A stretch of 5,278 nt of DNA, from NCBI GenBank assembly GCA_017529175.1, contig JAFXNX010000287.1:1-5278 (forward strand). Direction: 5' to 3'. Both the position numbers and the translations under genes were made by a program. Source of the DNA: Clostridia bacterium. GTDB lineage: Bacteria > Bacillota_A > Clostridia > Oscillospirales > CAG-272. Under the pieces are notes generated by a model. That model saw only the letters and a list, made by a program, of their open reading frames with translations. It made no database searches and was not told where the DNA came from. Shown here piece after piece: positions 1 to 5,005 of this stretch (position 1 is its first letter; every line of letters begins with the position of its first letter).

Positions 1-339
1 GCGTTCGGCGCAGAGCACGACGATGTCCTCGCCGGGATCGCTTATGGCAGGAGTTCCCGCGTCGGTCACGAGAGCGCAGCTCTCTCCCGCTTCAAGTCGC
101 CTGACGATCTCTTCGCCGCGTTCGCGCTTATTGTGCTCGTAATAGCTGACGAGAGGCTTTGATATGCCGAGACGCGAGAGCAGAAGCCCTGAATTTCTCG
201 TATCCTCCGCGGCGACGAAGTCGACGCCTGAGAGTACTTTGACGGCTCTTTCGCTGACGTCCGAGAGGTTGCCTATCGGAGTTGCTACAAGATAAAGCGT
301 TCCCTCGACTATCTCGTTCTTTTCTTTTATATCTTTCAT
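1..339 (-). CDS. rsmI: 16S rRNA (cytidine(1402)-2'-O)-methyltransferase RsmI, N-terminal part (gene continues past the left window edge)
   Basis: The visible 113 residues carry the N-terminal signature of the RsmI (YraL) branch of the tetrapyrrole-methylase superfamily: GTLYLVATPIGNLSD at residues 13-27, AAEDTR at 43-48, a YEHN segment at 67-70 and TDAGTPAISDPG at 92-103. The family uses S-adenosylmethionine to methylate the ribose of C1402 in 16S rRNA, at the decoding centre. Family members are usually about 280 residues, so roughly 40% is present; the cut is the window edge, not a mutation. The ATG lies 10 bases after the trmN stop and has only a weak Shine-Dalgarno (CGGAA), so it is probably translated by coupling as the last visible gene of the minus-strand cluster. 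In B. subtilis the homologue yabC also lies downstream of yabB (trmN). Identification is secure from the motifs. Confidence 0.95.
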   Translation of the reverse strand, partial: MKDIKEKNEIVEGTLYLVATPIGNLSDVSERAVKVLSGVDFVAAEDTRNSGLLLSRLGISKPLVSYYEHNKRERGEEIVRRLEAGESCALVTDAGTPAISDPGEDIVVLCAER

Positions 340-349
340 GTTATTCCGA

Positions 350-1129
350 TCATTTTTTATCAAACAGAAAATCGAGTGAAAACTCATCGTATACTCTGTT
401 CATGTCGTCGGTATACTCTCTGCCTGACGTTTTGTCCGATGTATTGTATATGATAAGCGGCCGCGAAAACTTAAGGGACGATGACGCGCCGCGCTTTGCT
501 TCAATAAGAATAAGGGAAGGAGGAGTTGCAATATCGGGGTATACGAGAACTGCGCGTTTAGGTTCAAGACCGCACTGCGACAGCGCCGTCATAAGTTCAC
601 GCGCTCTTTCGGGTCTGAAAACGCAGTGGAAAAGTCCGCCGAACTTTAAAAGATACGATGCCGCCGCGGCAAAATCTTTAATATCTCCGTTGTTCTCCCG
701 CCTCGCGTCATCCGTCGCGCTCTCGGCAGACGTTCTGCCGCTTCCGCGCTTCATATACGGAGGATTGGAGAACACTTCGCAGAACGATTCAGCATCATAA
801 TGTTCACTGACGTTCCGTACGTCAGCGCATAAAGGAATAATCTTTTCCGAGAAACCGTTAAGCTCGGCGTTTCTCTTCGTCAAGCTCGCAAATTCCGGAT
901 TGATCTCGATCGCGCTGATCTTCCCGAAAGAACATCTTGATGCGCAAAACAGAGATACGATCCCGCTTCCCGCGCCGAGATCGGCGGCGCATCCGCGCAG
1001 ATTCTTTTTTACAAAGCAGGAAAGCAGATAAGAGTCGGTTCCGAACTTAAGGCCCGTTCGCGTCTGGATGAGCTTTATTCTCTCGTTTACTTCCGTGACA
1101 GTCTCGCACTCGCGTATATTATCGCTCAT
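350..1129 (-). CDS. trmN: tRNA1(Val) (adenine(37)-N6)-methyltransferase family protein (YabB/TrmN6-like)
   Basis: A 259-residue class I SAM-dependent methyltransferase. Motif I is DLGAGSGIVSL at residues 50-60, the acidic motif II residue is E75 (AIEIN), and the N6-adenine motif is NPPY at 122-125 followed by MKRGSG. An RPER segment at 172-175 and a C-terminal YDEF are also typical of the YfiC/TrmN6/YabB family. The E. coli member methylates N6 of A37 in tRNA1(Val); the same target is inferred here, since other NPPY enzymes modify different adenines. The start is the ATG with an AGGAGA ribosome binding site 4 bases upstream. It lies 61 bases downstream of the ferredoxin gene and 10 bases upstream of rsmI, matching the yabB-yabC neighbourhood of Bacillus. 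The protein is soluble and cytoplasmic, with no truncation. Confidence 0.9.
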   Translation of the reverse strand: MSDNIRECETVTEVNERIKLIQTRTGLKFGTDSYLLSCFVKKNLRGCAADLGAGSGIVSLFCASRCSFGKISAIEINPEFASLTKRNAELNGFSEKIIPLCADVRNVSEHYDAESFCEVFSNPPYMKRGSGRTSAESATDDARRENNGDIKDFAAAASYLLKFGGLFHCVFRPERARELMTALSQCGLEPKRAVLVYPDIATPPSLILIEAKRGASSSLKFSRPLIIYNTSDKTSGREYTDDMNRVYDEFSLDFLFDKK

Positions 1130-1148
1130 AGTCTCTCCTATACAACGG

Positions 1149-1171
1149 CGGCGGAGCTATCCGCTCCGCCG
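1149..1171 (-). other. GC-rich intergenic hairpin between the ferredoxin gene and trmN
   Basis: Perfect 9-bp inverted repeat CGGCGGAGC / GCTCCGCCG (1149-1157 and 1163-1171) around a 5-base loop. It begins 19 bases after the ferredoxin stop and ends 19 bases before the trmN start. No run of U follows on either strand, so it does not fit a standard intrinsic terminator. It may act as a partial attenuator, an RNA-processing site, or a 3'-end stabiliser for the short ferredoxin message. The structure is seen in the sequence; the function is inferred. Confidence 0.6.
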
Positions 1172-1190
1172 TCCGGTCTTATGTAGGCGA

Positions 1191-1361
1191 TTATTCTTCT
1201 GCAGGCGCACCTACGGGACATGCTTCTGCGCAGGAACCGCAGCTGAGACACTCGTCAGCGTTAATAACGTATTTGCCGTCTCCTTCGCTGATGCATCCGA
1301 CGGGACAAGCTTCAGCGCATGCTCCGCAGGAGATGCATTCATCACTGATCTGATATGCCAT
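1191..1361 (-). CDS. 2[4Fe-4S] bacterial-type ferredoxin, 56 residues
   Basis: A small clostridial-type ferredoxin. Two cluster motifs are complete: C9-x2-C12-x2-C15-x3-C19-P and C38-x2-C41-x2-C44-x3-C48-P, separated by the usual hinge. The two halves are clear internal repeats (CISCGACAEACPVG and CLSCGSCAEACPVG). A ninth cysteine, C23, follows the first motif. Family members are cytoplasmic low-potential electron carriers of about 55 residues, so this is full length. The ATG has an ideal AGGAGG ribosome binding site 8 bases upstream (1370-1375), suggesting high expression, and a likely promoter of its own at 1392-1419. It lies between ricT and trmN, where Bacillus carries yabA. Whether it merely uses the site or supplies electrons or clusters to RicT cannot be told from sequence. 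The redox partner is unknown. Confidence 0.95.
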   Translation of the reverse strand: MAYQISDECISCGACAEACPVGCISEGDGKYVINADECLSCGSCAEACPVGAPAEE

Positions 1362-1391
1362 TGATAATACCTCCTATTTAGAACTGAATAC

Positions 1392-1419
1392 ATTTTATCA
1401 TAAATATAAAATAATGCAA
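1392..1419 (-). promoter_or_regulatory. Probable sigma-A promoter for the ferredoxin gene
   Basis: On the minus strand, TTGCAT (1419-1414) is followed after 16 bases by TAAAAT (1397-1392), in a strongly AT-rich 82-base gap between the ricT stop and the ferredoxin start. Transcription would begin near 1385 and give a leader of about 25 bases that includes the AGGAGG site. This would let the ferredoxin, and perhaps trmN and rsmI, be transcribed apart from holB-ricT. Each hexamer departs somewhat from consensus. Confidence 0.5.
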
Positions 1420-1443
1420 TACCTTTTTTGAAAAAGTAGAATT

Positions 1444-2424
1444 TTATTCTTTCTCTTTTTCCTCTTTTTCCTTCTTTTCCGGTTTTTCCTGCCGTTCAAG
1501 CACTTTTACGTCCGATGCGTCGAACGCTTTGATGCTGACTGTCTCGTTCTTGTCGACGAATTTGACCTTTACAAGATGGGTCAGCGGACTTATCTCCGTT
1601 ACCACGCCGACACCGTCCGGCGTTTTGACTTTGGAATCGCACGGGGGCATTCTTCTTATCTCTTCTTCGTAAACGTCGTTTTCAAATCTGAGACAGCACA
1701 TGAGACGTCCGCAGGTGCCTGAGATCTTTGACGAGTTGAGAGACAGATTCTGCTCCTTTGCCATTTTTATAGATACCTGCGCGAAATCGGAAAGGAACGT
1801 CGCGCAGCAGAACGGTCTTCCGCAAACCCCGAGTCCGCCCATTAGTTTTGCCTCGTCCCTGATACCTATCTGACGAAGTTCTATTCTCGTTCTGAAAACG
1901 AATGCGAGGTCTTTAACGAGTTCTCTGAAGTCAACTCTTTTTTCAGCTGTAAAATTAAAGAGAAGCTTTGAGTTGTCAAACGTGTATCTCGCGTCGATAA
2001 GCTTCATATCGAGACCGTGATCTTTTATCTTTTGAAGACATATTTTATATGCCTCTTTTTCAAGCTCGAGGTTGCGTTCGTGACGCTCGATATCCTGCTT
2101 TGTCGCCTTTCTCTCAAGGGAGCGAAGCGGAAGGACTATCTGCGACGTTTTCACAAGTTTGTTCGGAATTACGACGCGTCCGATCTCGGACCCTCTTGCG
2201 GTCTTTACTATAACGTCGTCGCCGGCAGAGCAGGCAACTCCCGCGGGGTCGAAATAGTAAATTTTACCCGCTTCTCTGAAACGCACGCCGATTATCGTCA
2301 TTTCTTCCGGCAGTTTGCTTTTGTCTATCGTCTCGCCTTCATCCTCTGAAATAATTTCGGCGGCTTCATATACTTCTTCCGCGAGCTTTTCTTCGCTGAA
2401 ATCGTTATATTCTCTTTTGTTCAT
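1444..2424 (-). CDS. ricT: RicT/YaaT, PSP1-domain Fe-S protein of the Y-complex (stage 0 sporulation family)
   Basis: A 326-residue member of the PSP1 C-terminal family. The core starts near GVRFREAGKIYYFDP (46-60). The conserved cysteine set is in GVCGRPFCC (199-207: C201, C206, C207) and GTCGRLMCC (236-244: C238, C243, C244). In B. subtilis RicT binds RicA and RicF in a complex carrying [4Fe-4S] clusters, which helps RNase Y mature polycistronic mRNAs and affects sporulation, competence and biofilm formation. The cysteine motifs support cluster binding here. It is longer than the roughly 275-residue Bacillus protein, with an acidic N-terminal extension of about 40 residues and a Lys/Glu-rich tail after residue 310. 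The ATG has AAAGG 8 bases upstream (2433-2437). The gene starts 29 bases after holB, the same order as holB-yaaT in Bacillus. Confidence 0.93.
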   Translation of the reverse strand: MNKREYNDFSEEKLAEEVYEAAEIISEDEGETIDKSKLPEEMTIIGVRFREAGKIYYFDPAGVACSAGDDVIVKTARGSEIGRVVIPNKLVKTSQIVLPLRSLERKATKQDIERHERNLELEKEAYKICLQKIKDHGLDMKLIDARYTFDNSKLLFNFTAEKRVDFRELVKDLAFVFRTRIELRQIGIRDEAKLMGGLGVCGRPFCCATFLSDFAQVSIKMAKEQNLSLNSSKISGTCGRLMCCLRFENDVYEEEIRRMPPCDSKVKTPDGVGVVTEISPLTHLVKVKFVDKNETVSIKAFDASDVKVLERQEKPEKKEKEEKEKE

Positions 2425-2453
2425 TCTATTTACCTTTCAGGACCTCGGTCCGT

Positions 2454-3449
2454 TTAGTTTTTAGACAGGATCAGCATAAGAAGGGGTTGTATGCTGACGT
2501 TTGATGAGACCTTCTTCACAGATTCTTTGATCTCCTGATACAGAGTAGATATCCGCCTCGTGCCGACGCTCGACGAGAGACGCAGCGCTTCTTGTCTGTC
2601 GGAAAAGAACATAAGATCGCGGCATTCGGTCTTTTTTACAAAGAGCAGATCTCTTAACGCGCACGCCAAAGTTTCAAGGAACGATATCAGCTCGTCCCGC
2701 TTCGGCGGAAACCGCTTTATAAGGGATAACCTGTCATTTGCGTTCCCGGTTAGCAATACCGGCAGTATCTCGCGGCAGAGCTTTATCTCCTTCAGCTGTG
2801 GCGCATCTTTGTCGGAAAGGAGCAGTTCAGCTTTGCCGAGCGCGCCGCCGGACGCCGCCGCGGCGGACGATAAGGTGTCCTTTGGGACGCCCGAATACTG
2901 CTTTTTCATTGAGAGTATCGATGCTACGTCATCCGCTGAAAAAAGCTGCATCTTGATGACCGGAGCGCGGCTTCTGACTGTTTCAAGCAGTAACGTGCTG
3001 TCCTTGCACAGAAGCAGGAAGACTACGAATTCCGGCGGTTCTTCAAGAACGAGTAATAGCGAGTTTTGCGCCTGAACGGTCATCTTATCCGCTTCCTCGA
3101 TGATATATACTTTATATGGCATCTCAACGGGAGCGTAGTTTACGGTCTCTTTTAAGTCCCTGACCGTGTCAACTCCGATCGACGCTTTTGTTCCGCGGTT
3201 TACATAGATGACGTCCGTACAGATACCTTCCGCCGTTTTGCGGCAGGAAAGGCACTCTTTGCATGGAAAACGCCCGCCTGATGCGCGCTCGCAAAACAGA
3301 GCGGAAGCGATCTCCGTTGCCGCCGTATGCTTTCCCGATCCGTCGGGTCCCTCGATAATATAAGCGTGGGATATGCGATGCTTTAATATATCGGAAGCGA
3401 TCGTTTCTTTCAGTTTTTCATTTTTGATTATGGATGAAAAAAGTTCCAA
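2454..3449 (-). CDS. holB: DNA polymerase III clamp-loader delta' subunit HolB (probable TTG start)
   Basis: An AAA+ clamp-loader subunit that helps load the beta sliding clamp onto primed DNA. From the TTG start (331 residues) it has a Walker A loop GPDGSGKHT at 34-42, a zinc module C53-x9-C63-x2-C66-x2-C69, a Walker B-like VYIIEEADKM near 114-123, and NSLLLVLEEPP at 129-139. The usual SRC motif reads SRA at 160-162: the arginine finger is kept and the Cys is replaced. Retention of a P-loop is unlike E. coli delta' but is found in Gram-positive relatives. I chose TTG at 3447-3449 because GGAGGG (3455-3460) lies 5 bases upstream. The in-frame ATG at 3462-3464 has no ribosome binding site and would sit about 8 bases from the predicted transcription start. 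The alternative gene limit is 2454-3464. It is first in the minus-strand cluster and precedes ricT by 29 bases. Confidence 0.92.
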   Translation of the reverse strand: MELFSSIIKNEKLKETIASDILKHRISHAYIIEGPDGSGKHTAATEIASALFCERASGGRFPCKECLSCRKTAEGICTDVIYVNRGTKASIGVDTVRDLKETVNYAPVEMPYKVYIIEEADKMTVQAQNSLLLVLEEPPEFVVFLLLCKDSTLLLETVRSRAPVIKMQLFSADDVASILSMKKQYSGVPKDTLSSAAAASGGALGKAELLLSDKDAPQLKEIKLCREILPVLLTGNANDRLSLIKRFPPKRDELISFLETLACALRDLLFVKKTECRDLMFFSDRQEALRLSSSVGTRRISTLYQEIKESVKKVSSNVSIQPLLMLILSKN

Positions 3450-3478
3450 GGCGACCCTCCGCATTATATATCTAAAAT

Positions 3479-3507
3479 ATTATATCAAATTTATCATTGA
3501 ATGTCAA
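3479..3507 (-). promoter_or_regulatory. Consensus sigma-A promoter of the holB-ricT-ferredoxin-trmN-rsmI cluster
   Basis: On the minus strand a perfect -35 TTGACA (3507-3502), a 17-base spacer and a perfect -10 TATAAT (3484-3479) lie upstream of holB. Initiation is expected near 3472, giving a leader of about 22 bases to the TTG start with GGAGGG inside it. Both hexamers and the spacer match consensus exactly, which implies strong constitutive transcription. A short dyad, TTGA-N3-TCAA (3497-3507), covers the -35 box. Confidence 0.85.
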
Positions 3508-3516
3508 ATACAAATA

Positions 3517-3535
3517 ATTGATTATTTACATCAAT
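3517..3535. repeat. Inverted repeat ATTGAT-N7-ATCAAT in the divergent intergenic region
   Basis: A perfect 6-bp dyad (3517-3522 and 3530-3535) lies about 10 bases upstream of the holB -35 box, between holB and the divergent unknown gene. Its size and symmetry resemble a site for a dimeric regulator. The half-sites look like TTGAT/ATCAA of FNR-type boxes, but the spacing is N7 rather than N4 between them, so no family is assigned. Chance occurrence in AT-rich DNA is possible. Confidence 0.35.
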
Positions 3536-3547
3536 GTTATCATACAA

Positions 3548-3560
3548 ATACGCGTCGTAT
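3548..3560. repeat. Short palindrome ATACG-CGT-CGTAT upstream of the unknown plus-strand gene
   Basis: A 5-bp inverted repeat with a 3-base centre lies about 45 bases before the likely start of the gene at 3604. A second dyad, TCATAC/GTATGA (3540-3545 and 3557-3562), overlaps it. It is a GC-containing island in otherwise AT-rich DNA. It could be an operator or a small RNA hairpin in the leader; neither is proven. Confidence 0.3.
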
Positions 3561-3603
3561 GAGACAGAATAAATAACGAAAGCTTGACAGTTTGCAAAAC
3601 GTT

Positions 3604-4329
3604 ATGAAAAAAGTATCGTGCGTCATCGCCGTATCGGCGCTTTTTATTCTTTTGTTCTGTCGTGTATCAGGAAAAGTCAAACGCGCGTCGTCCGACGAAC
3701 TTGACAGAATACTTCTCGGAATTTGCAGCGCCGAAGAGTTTTATGCAGATGAAGAAAATATCAGGGACGCAATATTTTATTCAAATGCGGAAATATTTGA
3801 AAAGTACTGCGCCGTAAGGATCATGACGGATGCGGCTTCCGCGCGCGGATACTGCGCGATCTCTTTTGAGGAAGCATTTTGCAAAGCAAATAATACAAAT
3901 GACGAAGATCATCGGTTGTCAAACGTTGCGAGATTATACCGGACGATGTATCCTTCCTCTCATAACGTTTTTCCGGATAAAAAAGTATCTTTGAATACGG
4001 ACGTACAAAAGGAGTTTCTTTGTTATCCGCAAGCGGCGAGACGAACGCTCTCATCTGACGGGGAAACGTGGACTTATTCCGCAAACTACGTCGTGTCTTA
4101 CTATAAAGGCGAGGTTCAATTGATAATAAGATCTTCTGACGGTATGAAGGATCAATCAGCAAAAAATAATACGGAAATTTTGGGTACGGGATTTAAAACT
4201 TTTACACGAAAAACAGGTGACGGGCTATTCAAAGTTTATTGTATAGGTAAAGACAGAAGCGCGTCCTTTGTCGTCTCAAGCGGACTGTCGTCTCCGCTTT
4301 TATATGATCTTTCCGATTATAAAAAATGA
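3604..4329 (+). CDS. Unrecognised protein with N-terminal membrane anchor or signal peptide, about 241 residues
   Basis: I do not recognise this family. The N terminus is MKK followed by a hydrophobic stretch of about 15 residues (VIAVSALFILLF) ending at Cys, then a charged segment, so the protein is probably exported or membrane-anchored with its bulk outside. The LLFC sequence is a poor lipobox because Phe is at -1. The remainder is hydrophilic: a mixed acidic segment (SSDELDRILLGICSAEEFYADEE begins it), then a C-terminal half rich in beta-type strands. Six cysteines lie beyond the hydrophobic stretch. The start is uncertain: neither the ATG at 3604 nor the in-frame TTG at 3592 (which adds MQNV) has a Shine-Dalgarno. 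Base use looks more AT-rich than in its neighbours. It sits alone between the divergent holB cluster and the separately promoted coaE. The long uninterrupted frame and plausible export signal support a real gene. Confidence 0.7.
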   Translation: MKKVSCVIAVSALFILLFCRVSGKVKRASSDELDRILLGICSAEEFYADEENIRDAIFYSNAEIFEKYCAVRIMTDAASARGYCAISFEEAFCKANNTNDEDHRLSNVARLYRTMYPSSHNVFPDKKVSLNTDVQKEFLCYPQAARRTLSSDGETWTYSANYVVSYYKGEVQLIIRSSDGMKDQSAKNNTEILGTGFKTFTRKTGDGLFKVYCIGKDRSASFVVSSGLSSPLLYDLSDYKK

Positions 4330-4337
4330 TTTTAATA

Positions 4338-4366
4338 TTGAAAATATAAAGTATATGTGGTAAAAT
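4338..4366 (+). promoter_or_regulatory. Probable sigma-A promoter of coaE
   Basis: TTGAAA (4338-4343), a 17-base spacer, and TAAAAT (4361-4366) fill the 67-base gap between the unknown gene and coaE. Initiation near 4373 would give a leader of about 24 bases containing the AAGAGGT ribosome binding site. This suggests that coaE and the downstream transglycosylase-like gene form their own unit. No intrinsic terminator is visible after the upstream gene, so read-through is possible. Confidence 0.7.
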
Positions 4367-4396
4367 ATATAAGATATTGAGCAAGAGGTCTGGCTT

Positions 4397-5005
4397 ATGG
4401 ATAAAACTGTTGCCGTCGGTATCTGCGGCAGAAGCGGAAGCGGAAAGTCATATATATCGGAACTTTTCTCTCGCCGCGGAGGTTACCACGTCGATACCGA
4501 TAAAGTGTATCACGAATTGCTTGAGCCGAAGGATGGCGCTCTGTCAGAGTGCGCGTCGTCTCTTTCGAAAAATTTCGGAGACGATATCCTCGACGGCGTG
4601 CGGATAGATCGAAAAATACTTGCGGATATAGTCTTTTCGAACAAAGATAAGCTCGGACAGCTCAACAGGATCACGCACGCTTACATACTTGATGAGACAA
4701 AACGGCAGATCGCTTCGTGCGGCGCCGCGTTCGCCGTAATCGACGCCCCTCTTCTTTTCGAGAGCGGCTTCAACAGACTTTGCGACTTGACCGTGTGCGT
4801 TGTTGCGGACGAGGCGACTTGCATCCGCAGGATCTGCGAGCGTGACGGTGTAGGTGTTGACGACGCGAAGCGCAGGCTTGAGTGTCAGATTTCCGCTTCT
4901 GAACTTGTCCGTATGTGCGACTACGTAATAGATAATTCCGACGGAGCGTCCCCCGAGGACGACGTCGACAGGATACTTGCTTGTGAAGGTTTGATCGAAA
5001 TATGA
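4397..5005 (+). CDS. coaE: Dephospho-CoA kinase CoaE
   Basis: A 202-residue P-loop kinase that phosphorylates the 3'-OH of dephospho-CoA with ATP, the final step of coenzyme A synthesis in the cytoplasm. Visible motifs in order: P-loop GRSGSGKS at 11-18; HVDTDKVYHELL at 31-42, matching the family's D-x-D-x3-H/R-x-L substrate segment; VIDAPLLFESG at 114-124, matching DxPLLFE; lid region CIRRICERDG at 142-151; and DYVIDNSDG at 175-183, matching the VIxNxG end motif. Length is normal for the family (about 200). The ATG is preceded by AAGAGGT (4383-4389) with a 7-base spacer. The stop overlaps the next start as ATGA, so the two genes are translationally coupled. A coaE-transglycosylase pair is familiar in Clostridia, but the usual upstream polA is not present here. 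Confidence 0.95.
   Translation: MDKTVAVGICGRSGSGKSYISELFSRRGGYHVDTDKVYHELLEPKDGALSECASSLSKNFGDDILDGVRIDRKILADIVFSNKDKLGQLNRITHAYILDETKRQIASCGAAFAVIDAPLLFESGFNRLCDLTVCVVADEATCIRRICERDGVGVDDAKRRLECQISASELVRMCDYVIDNSDGASPEDDVDRILACEGLIEI

Noticed and set aside
282..800. Plus-strand open frame of 172 codons opposite rsmI and trmN
   Set aside because: It is antisense to two genes with strong family motifs, has no ribosome binding site and encodes nothing recognisable.
1424..1438. Possible A/T stem just after ricT (runs of T and A that can pair)
   Set aside because: The pairing is almost only A-U with a tiny loop and no following U-tract, so it is not a credible terminator.
2440..2451. Short inverted repeat GGACCTCGGTCC between holB and ricT
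   Set aside because: At most a 4-bp stem with a tetraloop and no U-tract; too weak to call a terminator, and the two genes are only 29 bases apart.
2855..2866. Perfect 12-base palindrome CCGCCGCGGCGG inside holB
   Set aside because: It falls in codons for an alanine-rich run and is explained by GCG/GCC codon repetition; no regulatory context.
2560..3075. Plus-strand open frame of 171 codons opposite holB
   Set aside because: Shadow of the holB coding frame, Ser/Arg-rich composition, no ribosome binding site.
3584..3589. TTGACA before the unknown gene as a -35 box
   Set aside because: No -10-like hexamer lies 16-18 bases downstream, and that position would already be inside the coding region.
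3619..3673. Lipoprotein signal at the Cys after LLF in the unknown protein
   Set aside because: Phe at -1 does not fit the lipobox, which needs Gly, Ala or Ser there; an uncleaved anchor or ordinary signal peptide is more likely.
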